A DNA stretch of 64,000 nt. Source: Pseudomonas sp. RIT-PI-q (GTDB taxonomy: Bacteria > Pseudomonadota > Gammaproteobacteria > Pseudomonadales > Pseudomonadaceae). The notes below the pieces were generated by a model. The model worked only from the letters and a program-made list of their open reading frames with translations. It was not told the origin of the DNA and ran no database searches. Within the stretch, counting starts at the first letter, position 1. Each line of letters starts with the position of its first letter. A program made the translations under genes and the position numbers. The stretch is taken from contig NZ_LHPC01000029.1 in the NCBI RefSeq assembly GCF_001297125.1, positions 90,834 to 154,833 on the forward strand, given 5' to 3'. This document shows positions 51,200-60,062 of this stretch, one piece after another.

Positions 51200-52564
51200 T
51201 TAAACCGGGGCAGTGACCTTCACCGCCACCGTCGAACCATCCTCCACCGGGCTCTGCGCCTTGCACGCCTGGCTCAGCGTCAAGGATTTAGTCTCCGGCG
51301 CCCAGGCCCAGGACAGCAACGCGCCCAACGCCAGGATCGCCGCCAGGATGCCCATGGTCGGGCTCAAACCGATCCCCGCCACGCTCACCGGTAACAGGAA
51401 GGTACTGACCGCCGAACCCAAGCGACTCACCGCCGTGGCCAGGCCGATCCCGCTGGCACGCACTTCCGTTGGAAAGCTCTCGGCCGGAAACACCCCCACC
51501 AGATTGCTCACCGCCGACAACACCAACGTGAACAGACCAAACACCAACACCATCAAGAACGCCGCGCTGCTTGGCAGTACCGCCAGCAGAAACAACGCGA
51601 CCGCCAGAATGATGAACGAGTTGATCAGGAAGCCACGCCGCGAAAACTTCACCGTGCACCAGATCCCGATCAGCGCGCCGAGGATCAGCAGCATGTTGAG
51701 CATCAGCTCCGTTCCAAAACCTTCTGCCAACCCCATCTTCTGCAGAATCGACGGCAGGAAGGTGTAAATGGCGAAGTACGGCATCACAATACACACGAAG
51801 AACAGGCAATTGAACGCCGTGCGCTTGCGGTATTCACGGCTGAACAACACCGCGTAGCCGGAACGGGTTTCGGTGGATTGGGTTTCGTCGAGTTCGACGT
51901 TGTCGCCCAGGTGTTTCTTGACGATGGCACGCGCCTCGGCAATCCGCCCCTGATTGACCAACCAGCGCGGCGATTCCGGCGTGCCGATGCGGGCGATCAG
52001 AATCAACGCCGCCGGGATTGCCGACGAAGCCAGCATCCAGCGCCAGGCGTCGTCACCGAGACTGAGCATGGCGGTGCCGACGAAAGTGGCCGCGACGTAG
52101 CCGAAGGTCCAGATCACGCTGAACGAACCGAGCAATACCCCGCGATGTTTCTTTGGTGAAAACTCGGCGAGCATGGCGTGGCCGACACTGAAGTCACCGC
52201 CCAGGCCAATGCCGATCAGCACCCGACAGAGAAACAGGCCCATGGCCGTTTCGGCGTAGAACTGCATCACCGAAGCGATGGTGATCAGCACGAAGCTGAC
52301 CAGGAAGATTTTTTGCCGGCCGACCTTGTCGGAGATCCAGCCGAAAAACAGACTGCCGAGGAACAGGCCAATCAGCGCGGAGGCACCGATCAGGCCCTGC
52401 CAGAATGCATCCAGCTGCATCTGCGGGCTCAGCAAGGTGAACGCGATGCCGATCAGGCCGAGGATGTAGCCGTCAGTGAAATGCGCGCCGAACGTCAGGC
52501 CGGCGATTTTGATGTGAAAGCGCCCGATGGGCAGGTCGTCGATTTTTACCGGTTGTACGGACAT
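51200..52564 (-). CDS. MFS transporter (sugar/aromatic-acid type)
   Basis: 454-aa major-facilitator protein of the sugar-porter-like group. Recognisable features: FFGWISDKVGRQKIFL (loop 2-3), CRVLIGIGLGGDFSVG in TM4, and the PESPRWLVNQGR motif after TM6. It lies downstream of the ALDH/AKR/Fae genes on the same strand (about 200 bases with a REP pair between) and may import the parent compound of that pathway. Confidence 0.92.
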   Translation of the reverse strand: MSVQPVKIDDLPIGRFHIKIAGLTFGAHFTDGYILGLIGIAFTLLSPQMQLDAFWQGLIGASALIGLFLGSLFFGWISDKVGRQKIFLVSFVLITIASVMQFYAETAMGLFLCRVLIGIGLGGDFSVGHAMLAEFSPKKHRGVLLGSFSVIWTFGYVAATFVGTAMLSLGDDAWRWMLASSAIPAALILIARIGTPESPRWLVNQGRIAEARAIVKKHLGDNVELDETQSTETRSGYAVLFSREYRKRTAFNCLFFVCIVMPYFAIYTFLPSILQKMGLAEGFGTELMLNMLLILGALIGIWCTVKFSRRGFLINSFIILAVALFLLAVLPSSAAFLMVLVFGLFTLVLSAVSNLVGVFPAESFPTEVRASGIGLATAVSRLGSAVSTFLLPVSVAGIGLSPTMGILAAILALGALLSWAWAPETKSLTLSQACKAQSPVEDGSTVAVKVTAPV

Positions 52565-52661
52565 GTAAGTCTCCAGTTGTTGTTATTGACGGAGAAATGA
52601 AACCGATCGTTTTTGTGGGTGGCATGGCGTGCGCAATGTCAGCCGGTTGCGGCGTCAACCT

Positions 52662-52751
52662 GTGGGAGCGGGCTTGCCCGCGATAGCAGAGTGTCAGTCA
52701 ACATCACTGTTGAATGTATGGCCGTCATCGCGGGCAAGCCCGCTCCCACAG
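52662..52751 (+). repeat. REP pair
   Basis: Arms GTGGGAGCGGGCTTGCCCGCG and complement between the ALDH stop and the MFS start. Confidence 0.95.
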
Positions 52752-52766
52752 GTTTTCAGGACACGC

Positions 52767-54200
52767 CTACAGGCCGCCCATCAGCAGGTATTTGATTTCC
52801 AGGTAGTCATCCAGACCGTACTTCGAACCCTCGCGACCCAGGCCCGATTCCTTGATGCCACCGAACGGCGCCACTTCCGTGGAAATGATCCCTTCGTTGA
52901 TCCCGACCATGCCGGCTTCCAGGCCTTCGGCCATGCGCCACACGCGGCCAATGTCGCGGCTGTAGAAGTAAGCCGACAAGCCGTAGGGCGTGTCGTTGGC
53001 GCGCTGCAGCACTTCGGCTTCGTCCTTGAAGCGGAAGCAAGCGGCCACCGGGCCGAAGGTTTCGTCCTGGGCGATCAGCATGTCTCTGTTGGCTTCGACG
53101 AGGATGGTCGGCTCATAAAACGTGCCGCCCAGCGCATGACGACGACCGCCGCACAACAGCTTGGCGCCCTTCTCCAGCGCATCGCCTACGTGCAGCTCGA
53201 CCTTGGCCAGCGCCGCCGCGTTGATCAGCGGGCCTTGCTCGGTTTCCCCCTCCAGCGCGCTACCAACCCGCATCGCCGCAACGGCTTCGGCGAGTTTGCC
53301 GGTGAAGGCTTCGTAGACGCCGTCCTGAATGAAGAAACGGTTTACGCACACACAGGTCTGCCCGGTATTGCGGAATTTCGAAGCCATCGCGCCTTTGACG
53401 GCGGCATCCAGATCGGCGTCGTCGAAGACAATGAACGGTGCATTGCCACCCAGTTCCAGCGAGACTTTTTTCAAGGTCTCGGCGGCCTGGCGCATCAGCA
53501 ACTTGCCGGTGCGGGTGGAGCCGGTGAACGACAATTTGCGCACGATGCCGGAGGCTTGCAGTGCCCCACCGATGGCCACGGCGTCGCCGGAGACGACGTT
53601 GAACACACCGGCCGGAATGCCCGCCTGCTCGGCCAACACCGCCAGGGCGAAGGCTGACAGCGGCGTCTCTTCCGAAGGCTTGAGAATCATCGTGCAACCG
53701 GCCGCCAATGCCGGGCCGACCTTGCGCGTGACCATCGCCAGCGGGAAATTCCACGGGGTGATCGCCGCGACTACACCGATGGCTTCCTTGACCACGATGA
53801 TCCGCGCATCGGCCTTGTGGCTCGGAATCACGTCGCCGTAGGCGCGTTTGGCTTCTTCGGCGAACCATTCCAGAAAGCTCGCGGCGTAGACCACTTCGCC
53901 CATGGCTTCAGCCAGTGGCTTGCCTTGTTCGCGGCTGAGCAAGGTCGCCAGATCCTTCTGGTGGCTCAACATCAGCTCGCTCCAGCGCTTGAGCTTCTGG
54001 CTGCGCTCCTTGGCGGTCAGCTTGCGCCAGGCGGGCAACGCCCGGTTGGCGGCGTCGATGGCACGGTTGGTTTCCTCGGCGCCGGCCTTTTGCACGTCGG
54101 CAATCAACTCGCCGTTGGCCGGGTTCAGCACCGGGTACGTCGAACCACCGCTGGACCATTGGCCATCGATGAAGTTGCCGTTACGGATCAGCGCGCTCAT
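52767..54200 (-). CDS. NAD(P)-dependent aldehyde dehydrogenase (succinate-semialdehyde type)
   Basis: 477-aa aldehyde dehydrogenase resembling GabD. Catalytic C283 in NTGQTCVCVNRF, general base E249 in SLELGGNAP, cofactor loop FTGSTRTGK and N151 in TPWNFP are all present. ATG 54200 overlaps the aldo-keto reductase stop (ATGA), so the frame further upstream to 54404 is not coding. Last gene of the Fae-like/AKR/ALDH operon; it would oxidise an aldehyde to an acid. GABA metabolism is not indicated by the neighbours. Confidence 0.93.
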   Translation of the reverse strand: MSALIRNGNFIDGQWSSGGSTYPVLNPANGELIADVQKAGAEETNRAIDAANRALPAWRKLTAKERSQKLKRWSELMLSHQKDLATLLSREQGKPLAEAMGEVVYAASFLEWFAEEAKRAYGDVIPSHKADARIIVVKEAIGVVAAITPWNFPLAMVTRKVGPALAAGCTMILKPSEETPLSAFALAVLAEQAGIPAGVFNVVSGDAVAIGGALQASGIVRKLSFTGSTRTGKLLMRQAAETLKKVSLELGGNAPFIVFDDADLDAAVKGAMASKFRNTGQTCVCVNRFFIQDGVYEAFTGKLAEAVAAMRVGSALEGETEQGPLINAAALAKVELHVGDALEKGAKLLCGGRRHALGGTFYEPTILVEANRDMLIAQDETFGPVAACFRFKDEAEVLQRANDTPYGLSAYFYSRDIGRVWRMAEGLEAGMVGINEGIISTEVAPFGGIKESGLGREGSKYGLDDYLEIKYLLMGGL

Positions 54201-55231
54201 GCCACAGCCTCGGTCAGATTGAAACGTTCCAGACCCGGACGGGCCGAACGCAAAATACGTTTGCCGGCGGTGTAATCGTTGATCACGTCGCACGGGGTGT
54301 AATTGCGTTCCAGCTCGTGCAGTTCTTCGGCATCGAGGTGGGTCTCCAGCGCCGCCAGCGCACTGTCGAATTGCGCGGTGGTGTCGGCGCCGACCAGCAT
54401 GCAATCCACGCCGGGATGGTTGGCCACCCAGGCCTGGGCGATTTGCGCGTTGGACACGCCACGGGCGCGGGCCACGCGTTGTACCGAATGGGCGATCTGG
54501 AACGAGGCTTCGTCGCTGTACATCTGCTGGGTGAAGAAGTCGGTCTGGTTGCGCGTCGACTGCGCGTCACCGGTCAACAAGCCACGGGCCAACGGGCTGA
54601 ACACCGAAACGCCAATCCCCTGGTCGCGGCAGAACGGAATCATCTCGCGCTCTTCTTCGCGGTAGGCGCAGTTCAGTTGCAGCTGCATGTTGATCGGCTT
54701 GACCCAGCCATTGCGCTCGCAGGCCATGAGGATCTTCGCCAGTTGCCCGGTGAGCATGGTCGACACACCAATGTAACGAGCCTTGCCGGAGCGCACGATG
54801 TCGTTCATGGCGCTCATGGTTTCTTCAACCGGGGTGTTCACATCGAAGTAATGCAGCATGAACACATCGACGTAATCCATGTCCAGACGCTTCAGCGAAG
54901 CGTCGATGCTGTCCATGATGTGCTTGCGCGAATGACCGCTGGCATTGATCCCGGTGCGGGTGCCGTAGCCGACTTTGGTGGTGATCACCAGGTCTTCGCG
55001 ACGGGCCAGGCGCTTGACGATGCGCCCCACCACTTCTTCGCCGACACCGGCGGAATAGAAGTCGGCGAGGTCGATGAAGTTCACGCCGTTGTCCAGCGCG
55101 TGCTTGACGATCGGTTCGCTCTTCTTCTCATCGAAGATCCACGGCTTCCAGTCCGGGGTGCCCATATTCATGGTGCCCAGGCACAGGCGGGAGACTTGCA
55201 GGCCGGAGTTGCCCAAACGGATGTATTGCAT
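54197..55231 (-). CDS. Aldo/keto reductase
   Basis: 344-aa NADPH-dependent aldo-keto reductase of the YajO/voltage-channel beta-like group. The N-terminus MQYIRLGNSGLQVSRLCLGT is typical; catalytic D-Y-K-H set is seen in IDLADFYSAG, ITTKVGYGTR and FMLHYFD. ATG 55231, 10 bases after the Fae-like stop; its own stop overlaps the ALDH start. Role: reduction of an aldehyde or the reverse oxidation in the same pathway. Confidence 0.92.
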   Translation of the reverse strand: MQYIRLGNSGLQVSRLCLGTMNMGTPDWKPWIFDEKKSEPIVKHALDNGVNFIDLADFYSAGVGEEVVGRIVKRLARREDLVITTKVGYGTRTGINASGHSRKHIMDSIDASLKRLDMDYVDVFMLHYFDVNTPVEETMSAMNDIVRSGKARYIGVSTMLTGQLAKILMACERNGWVKPINMQLQLNCAYREEEREMIPFCRDQGIGVSVFSPLARGLLTGDAQSTRNQTDFFTQQMYSDEASFQIAHSVQRVARARGVSNAQIAQAWVANHPGVDCMLVGADTTAQFDSALAALETHLDAEELHELERNYTPCDVINDYTAGKRILRSARPGLERFNLTEAVA

Positions 55232-55241
55232 GGCGCAGACC

Positions 55242-55754
55242 TCAGGCTTTTGGCGTGTAGAAAGGGTTGCTGATGTGGTCGACCACATCCGCCAGTTGCG
55301 CGGTTTCCGGTTTGCCGGTCAGCGCTGCCCGAATCGCCGTGCGGCAGGCGTTGTAGTTGTTCAGGTAAACGGCATCGAGGTCATCGCAGGCCGGGTTGAC
55401 CCAGTTGGCGGTGACGATGGCCCACTCGTCTTCGGCTTCCGGCGGCAAGGTGCCGTCGAGCAGCGCTTCGAGTACAGCCTTGGCAATACCGGCTTGCGAG
55501 GCGCCCCAGGTGGCGTTGCCGTGCAGGTCGCTGCTGATGGCGGCCTTGTTCACGTAGAGGGTCATTGGCTTGACCGGAATGTTCGGCTGGGCAATCACCA
55601 TGAACGGGCAATGGCCCTGGCTTGGCGATGCCAGGCTGTTGGCGAAAGCCTGGCCAGCCGGGCCGTTGCGCGGGCCGATCAGAATGTTGATGTGCGCGGC
55701 GTTCACGCCAGGGCCTTCGAAACCTTCACCGATGTACAAGTCGAGTTCTTTCAT
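55242..55754 (-). CDS. fae: Formaldehyde-activating-enzyme (Fae) homologue
   Basis: 170-aa homologue of Fae, which in methylotrophs condenses formaldehyde with tetrahydromethanopterin. Alignment by eye: IGEGFEGPG..NAAHINILIGPR matches the Fae start, followed by AFANSL, QPNIPVKPMTLYVNKAAI and a C-terminal HISNPFYTPKA. The proposed catalytic histidine is kept (H21), but the following D of the Methylorubrum enzyme (AHID) is N23 here, and the QHG segment reads QAG, so the active site is modified. No other tetrahydromethanopterin gene is in the window and pseudomonads lack the cofactor as far as known; a role in binding another small aldehyde or pterin is possible. First gene of the operon with AKR and ALDH. 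Confidence 0.85.
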   Translation of the reverse strand: MKELDLYIGEGFEGPGVNAAHINILIGPRNGPAGQAFANSLASPSQGHCPFMVIAQPNIPVKPMTLYVNKAAISSDLHGNATWGASQAGIAKAVLEALLDGTLPPEAEDEWAIVTANWVNPACDDLDAVYLNNYNACRTAIRAALTGKPETAQLADVVDHISNPFYTPKA

Positions 55755-56005
55755 GGGGCATTCTCTTCAGGGATTTTGGTTGATCAGAGGTGCACGCGGA
55801 CCGTTGGGGTCGCGTGGCAAATGTCGGGGTTCGAAGAGCGCAAGACGTGGCGATGAGGATGAGTCATGGGTGCAAACGCTCTTTTTTGTAGTTGATGAGC
55901 TGTGTTTGCGATTTTTTAACACTGGGGGTTTGCGGGGCTGTAACCATTAAAAGTCATGAGGGCATGACTTGAAGTCATACCCCCTAAAACCGGGTGGAAA
56001 ACCTG

Positions 56006-56094
56006 TGGGAGCGGGCTTGCCCGCGAAAGAGGCCTGACAGTCGATATTGATGTCGGCTGTTATGACGCCTTCGCGGGCAAGCCCGCTCCCACAG
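56006..56094 (+). repeat. REP pair
   Basis: Arms GTGGGAGCGGGCTTGCCCGCG and complement, just past the end of the MXKDX gene. The remaining gap up to the Fae-like gene (55755-56005) holds no ORF I can support. Confidence 0.95.
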
Positions 56095-56113
56095 GGATTG
56101 CGGGTGTTTGGAT

Positions 56114-56365
56114 TTACTGTGATGGGGCGTCTTTTTTCATGCTGTCTTTTTTCATCGCGTCTTTCGACATGCTGTCTTTCTTCATGCTGTCTTTCTTCAT
56201 GATGTCCTTGGACATCGCGTCCTTTTTCATCGTGTCTTTGTGCATGGCGTCTTTGGACATCGAGTCCTTGCTCATGCTGTCGTTGCTCATGGTGTCGGCG
56301 GCGAACACGCTGGCGGCACCTACGGCGAGGCACATGGACAGCACAACGGTGGTCAGCTTTTTCAT
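56114..56365 (-). CDS. Pentapeptide MXKDX repeat protein
   Basis: 83-aa exported protein: a Sec signal peptide (MKKLTTVVLSMCLAVGAASV, cut after VFA) followed by about eleven copies of a five-residue repeat (MSKDS, MKKDA and variants) and the end DAPSQ. It matches the MXKDX family of small secreted proteins found in Pseudomonas and relatives, function unknown; the charge pattern suggests a flexible metal- or polyanion-binding chain. ATG 56365 with AAGGAG upstream. It is downstream of, and in the same direction as, the molybdopterin oxidoreductase genes. Confidence 0.92.
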   Translation of the reverse strand: MKKLTTVVLSMCLAVGAASVFAADTMSNDSMSKDSMSKDAMHKDTMKKDAMSKDIMKKDSMKKDSMSKDAMKKDSMKKDAPSQ

Positions 56366-56436
56366 GATGAAACTCCTTGAAGCACAGGTTACGAATGAGC
56401 GCAGCGGTGGCTGCGCGATGAAGTTGCCAAGCGTCG

Positions 56437-57222
56437 TCAGCTGCCACCGAACCAGTTGTAGCCCTGGTCTTCCCAGTAGCCGCCGCTGTAGGTGTTGCTG
56501 ACGAAAATCGCCTGAATGTGTTTGGGGTTCTTGTAGCCCAGCTTGGTGGGCATGCGCAGTTTCATCGGGAAGCCGTACTCGCGAGGCAACACCGCGCCGT
56601 CGTAGGTCAGCGTCAGCAGGGTTTGCGCATGCAGTGCGGTGGCCATGTCGATGCTGGTGTAATAGTCGTCGGCGCATTTGAAGCCGACATATTTGGCATC
56701 GGTGTCGGCACCGACCCGTTTCAGGAAATCGCTGAACCGCACACCGCCCCAGCGTCCGATTGCGCTCCAGCCTTCGACGCAAATGTGCCGGGTGATCTGC
56801 TCGGTCTGGGCCATGGCGCGCAGCTCTTCGAGCCGCCAGTTGCGCTTGTCCGCCACCAGGCCGGTGACTTCCAGTCGATAACCCGCTTCCTCCACCGTCG
56901 GCGCCTCGTCGATGCCGTAAAAGGCATTGAAAGGAAACGGCCGGGTGATCATCGACGCGGGATAGGTCGGCGCCAGCGCATTGGGGTTGAACAACCAGCC
57001 CTGCACCCGATCGTTGAACCGGGACATGGAGGACAGCGCGGTCTCGACGCTTTCGTTGTCGGTGAGGTTGCAGCCGGACAACATCGCCACGCCGCCGAGG
57101 GTCAGGCCACGCATCAGGAAGGCGCGGCGTGAACGGTCCTCGATCTGTGGGGCGATGATTTTCCTGGCGTCGGTCAGGATGGATGATTCGTCCAGCCCAG
57201 AGCCTTCGATGCGCTTTTTCAT
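56437..57222 (-). CDS. Periplasmic molybdopterin-dependent oxidoreductase (MsrP/YedY-like, sulfite-oxidase fold)
   Basis: 261-aa molybdenum-cofactor enzyme of the sulfite oxidase family. The cofactor cysteine is C148 in TRHICVEGWSAIGRWGG. The N-terminus has a twin-arginine motif (S31-R-R-A-F-L-M) followed by LSGC51, a lipobox, so the enzyme may be a Tat-exported lipoprotein. In MsrP systems the partner is the heme protein MsrQ; here it is a cytochrome b561-type protein whose stop overlaps the start (ATGA). Substrate may be oxidised methionine or another S/N-oxide; unproven. Confidence 0.9.
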   Translation of the reverse strand: MKKRIEGSGLDESSILTDARKIIAPQIEDRSRRAFLMRGLTLGGVAMLSGCNLTDNESVETALSSMSRFNDRVQGWLFNPNALAPTYPASMITRPFPFNAFYGIDEAPTVEEAGYRLEVTGLVADKRNWRLEELRAMAQTEQITRHICVEGWSAIGRWGGVRFSDFLKRVGADTDAKYVGFKCADDYYTSIDMATALHAQTLLTLTYDGAVLPREYGFPMKLRMPTKLGYKNPKHIQAIFVSNTYSGGYWEDQGYNWFGGS

Positions 57223-57836
57223 ACCGGCTCCTTGCGACCGACGATCATCGCCAATAAGGTTTTGGGCACCAGCGCGACCATCACCAGATGCACCGCGACG
57301 AAGGCCACCAACAGCGACATCGCGATGAAGTGCACCTGCCGCGCCCCTTCGTAGCCGCCCAGCAGTTCACGCAACAGCGGGAACTGCACGGACTTCCACA
57401 GCACCAGCCCGGAGACCACCAACAGCGTGATATCGAGCATCACGAACAGGTACGCCAGCCGTTGCACCTGGTTGTAATGACTCAGATCGGCATGCCCCAA
57501 CCGCCCTCTCAACGCTGCGCCCAAGTCATGCAGAACACCTGATGGCGAAACCGGGAAAAAGCGCCGTTTCAGACGACCACTGAAGAGGTTGATGATCAAA
57601 TAGACGAGCCCGTTGGCGGCCAGAAACCACATCGCCGCGAAATGCCATTGCAGCGCACCGCCGAGCCAGCCGCCCAGCGTGATCGATTTGGGAAAACTGA
57701 AGTCGTACAGGGGCGAGGCGTTGTAGATGCGCCAACCGCTGGTGACCATGACCAGCACCGCCAGGGCGTTCAGCCAATGGGTCAACCGTAGCCAGCGCGG
57801 ATGACTGGGCTTGGGTGAAGCAGCTGACGTCGACAT
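57219..57836 (-). CDS. Cytochrome b561-type membrane electron donor
   Basis: 205-aa integral membrane protein with four hydrophobic segments and histidines placed to bind b-type heme (HWLNALAVLVM, LQWHFAAMWFLAANG, HFIAMSLLVAFVAVHLVM). It probably delivers quinol electrons to the periplasmic molybdoenzyme encoded downstream with a 4-base overlap. ATG 57836 (MSTSAASPKPSHPRW) is chosen; the frame upstream to 58079 includes translated REP sequence. Confidence 0.9.
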   Translation of the reverse strand: MSTSAASPKPSHPRWLRLTHWLNALAVLVMVTSGWRIYNASPLYDFSFPKSITLGGWLGGALQWHFAAMWFLAANGLVYLIINLFSGRLKRRFFPVSPSGVLHDLGAALRGRLGHADLSHYNQVQRLAYLFVMLDITLLVVSGLVLWKSVQFPLLRELLGGYEGARQVHFIAMSLLVAFVAVHLVMVALVPKTLLAMIVGRKEPV

Positions 57837-57944
57837 GGCTGGCTCCCGGTTGTTGTTCGTTGGAGCCGAGTATGGGGGCCGGTAGATCGCCAAATCCTCA
57901 CGCAGAGTTAAATTAATCGTGATAACTAAGCGCAAAAAAATCCT

Positions 57945-58026
57945 GTAGGAGCGAGCTTGCTCGCGAAGGTGTGTCAGATACGGCGTGGTGACTGACACTC
58001 CATCGCGAGCAAGCTCGCTCCTACAG
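57945..58026 (+). repeat. REP pair
   Basis: Arms GTAGGAGCGAGCTTGCTCGCG and complement in the divergent gap between the cytochrome and methyltransferase genes. Confidence 0.95.
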
Positions 58027-58096
58027 GTTTTGTGTAATCCGTTTTTGGCCCGATTGTGGTTAAAATGCCGCCCCTTCACATTGCCGACGCTGCCCG

Positions 58097-59038
58097 ATGA
58101 ACTCAGACGCCCTCTCCACCCTCAACGCCCATTTGCTGACGGCCCTGGCAACGGCCCCCGCAGAAACCCGCCGGCTGTTCCACGGTCGCGGCCGCTGCTG
58201 GCCGGGACTGGAGCAATTGACGGTCGACTGGCTGCAGGGTGTGGTGCTGGTGTCGCTGTTCAAAGAGCCTGAACCTGCGCAACTGCAAGCGTTGAAGCAG
58301 CAGCTGATGGACCTCACTCAATCGTCTGAGTGGGAGAAATCCGCCGCGCACACCTTGGCCCTGCAACACCGCTACCTGTTGCAAAGCACCACCGAGTGGT
58401 TGTTGGGCGAAGAGATCGACGAACTGACGATCACCGAGGGCGGCCTGAAGTATCGGGTGGACCTGGGCCGCAAACAGAACACCGGCCTGTTCCTCGACAT
58501 GCGCTACGGCCGCGATTGGGTGCGGGCCAATGCCGAAGGCAAGCGGGTGTTGAATCTGTTTGCCTACACCTGCGGATTCTCGGTGGCGGCCATCGAGGGT
58601 GGCGCGACGCATGTGGTCAATCTGGACATGTCCAGCCCGGCCCTGAGCCGTGGCCGCGACAACCACCGCCTCAACGGGCACGATTTGGGCAAGGTCACGT
58701 TTCTCGGCCACGACCTGTTCAAATCCTGGGGCAAGGTGATCGGCAAAGGCCCTTATGACCTGGTGATCATTGATCCGCCGTCGTTTCAGAAAGGCAGTTT
58801 TCTGCTGACCAAGGACTACCAGCGCGTGTTGCGCCGCCTGCCGGAACTGCTCAGCCCTCAGGGCGCGGTGCTGGCCTGCATGAACGACCCGGCGTTCGGT
58901 TCGGACTTCCTCATCGACGGCGTCACCCGCGAAGCGCCGAGCCTGCGGTTTGAGCAACGGCTGGAGAATCCGCCGGAGTTTCCGGATGCGGATGTCGAGG
59001 CCGGGTTGAAGGCGTTGGTGTTCTCGCTGGCGGATTGA
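58097..59038 (+). CDS. Class I SAM-dependent methyltransferase (RlmI/RlmK-like)
   Basis: 313-aa methyltransferase. Motif I is VLNLFAYTCGFSVAAIEGGA, preceded by NTGLFLDMRYGRDWV, and the catalytic motif is IDPPSF, as in 23S rRNA cytosine methyltransferases (RlmI type). The N-terminal PUA domain of RlmI is absent, so it is a shorter relative; a role in RNA modification is inferred from the family. Monocistronic, downstream of a REP pair. Confidence 0.88.
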   Translation: MNSDALSTLNAHLLTALATAPAETRRLFHGRGRCWPGLEQLTVDWLQGVVLVSLFKEPEPAQLQALKQQLMDLTQSSEWEKSAAHTLALQHRYLLQSTTEWLLGEEIDELTITEGGLKYRVDLGRKQNTGLFLDMRYGRDWVRANAEGKRVLNLFAYTCGFSVAAIEGGATHVVNLDMSSPALSRGRDNHRLNGHDLGKVTFLGHDLFKSWGKVIGKGPYDLVIIDPPSFQKGSFLLTKDYQRVLRRLPELLSPQGAVLACMNDPAFGSDFLIDGVTREAPSLRFEQRLENPPEFPDADVEAGLKALVFSLAD

Positions 59039-59078
59039 GCACCAGGCGACTGTGTTTCAGATGGACCGAGGCGCTGCC

Positions 59079-59166
59079 TTCGCGAGCAGGCTCGCGAAGG
59101 CGGTGTGGCAGGTTGAATCGATGTTGGATGCACCGGCCTCTTCGCTGGCAAGCCAGCTCCTACAGG
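59079..59166 (+). repeat. REP pair with mixed arms
   Basis: CTTCGCGAGCAGGCTCGCGAAG palindrome followed by CTTCGCTGGCAAGCCAGCTCC, two different REP subtypes, between convergent genes. Confidence 0.88.
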
Positions 59167-59177
59167 GGATTGGGGGA

Positions 59178-59951
59178 TCAGCGTGGCTGCAACACCAGGG
59201 CAAATAACTCGCCGTGGCCATTCACGTTGAGCTTGTGATAGAGGTTGCGTCGATGCACCTTCACTGTCTCCGGGGAGATGCCCATTTGCTGGGCGATGGC
59301 TTTGCTGGAGAAGCCCTGCAGAATCAGCCGCGCTGTTTCGATTTCCCGGACCGACAGGCGTGCGTCGAAGCGATCCAAAAGGGTTGCCAGGTCACCGGCC
59401 ACTGCCTCGGCGACCGGCCCGTCCGGCGGCAGCAATTGCAGGTGTCGGCGCATCGCCGCCAGCACCCAGTCGCGCACGCACAGCAGACGACCCTGCTCTT
59501 CAAGGGTGAAGCGCGTTGAGCGACCGAGGGATAAACCCAGTACAGCGCCATCGACATTGACCATGAACTGCAACTCGTCACCGCCGACCACGGTGCGGAA
59601 GTAGCTCAGGTAATACTCGCTGTGCTGGAACTGGTCGGGGGCGACCGATTCGAGGCTGTGCAGGCCGTCGGCAATGCCGGCGCACGCCGCCTGATAAAAT
59701 GGATCGAGCAGGTACATGCCGGCGCTGTAGTCGGCCAGTTCTTCATGCTCGTCGCCGCTGCCCTTGGAGTCGAAATCGATCAGCAGGCGTGGCACTCGCC
59801 CCGACCGCATTACCGCGACCAACGCGTTGTCCAGCGGCACCAGCAACCGCAAGGTGTCCACCAGCGCGCGCCAGAATCCGTCCTGGCCCACCGCGGCAAA
59901 TACCCGCGCCAGCCCTTGGTGCACCGGTAACTCTTTCAACAACGCGTCCAC
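59178..59951 (-). CDS. LuxR-type (helix-turn-helix) transcriptional regulator
   Basis: 257-aa regulator with a GerE/LuxR C-terminal helix-turn-helix (LSVREIETARLILQGFSSKA then GISPETVKVHRRNLYHKL). The N-terminal 190 residues look like a divergent sensor domain, without a recognisable autoinducer-binding pattern. The start is GTG 59951. It is divergent from the polyamine-type binding protein; an inverted repeat ACCCAT-N7-ATGGGT lies between them and may be its operator. Confidence 0.9.
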   Translation of the reverse strand: MDALLKELPVHQGLARVFAAVGQDGFWRALVDTLRLLVPLDNALVAVMRSGRVPRLLIDFDSKGSGDEHEELADYSAGMYLLDPFYQAACAGIADGLHSLESVAPDQFQHSEYYLSYFRTVVGGDELQFMVNVDGAVLGLSLGRSTRFTLEEQGRLLCVRDWVLAAMRRHLQLLPPDGPVAEAVAGDLATLLDRFDARLSVREIETARLILQGFSSKAIAQQMGISPETVKVHRRNLYHKLNVNGHGELFALVLQPR

Positions 59952-59970
59952 GCACTACCCCTTTCGAGTA

Positions 59971-59989
59971 ACCCATGATGGGAATGGGT
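59971..59989. promoter_or_regulatory. Inverted repeat, candidate LuxR-type operator
   Basis: ACCCAT (59971-59976) and ATGGGT (59984-59989) with a 7-base centre GATGGGA, in the 111-base divergent gap between the LuxR-type gene and the binding protein. Confidence 0.4.
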
Positions 59990-60062
59990 GAATCCAGCCC
60001 CTGCCGATACGCTGCAAGCACCTGTTCATCACCGGCCTGCAGCAGGCCAGGAGTGCCGCATC

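Noticed and set aside
55860..55925. Terminator-like GCAAAC / GTTTGC inverted repeat with T-run
   Set aside because: The two arms are separated by about 33 bases and the adjacent genes read away from it; not convincing.
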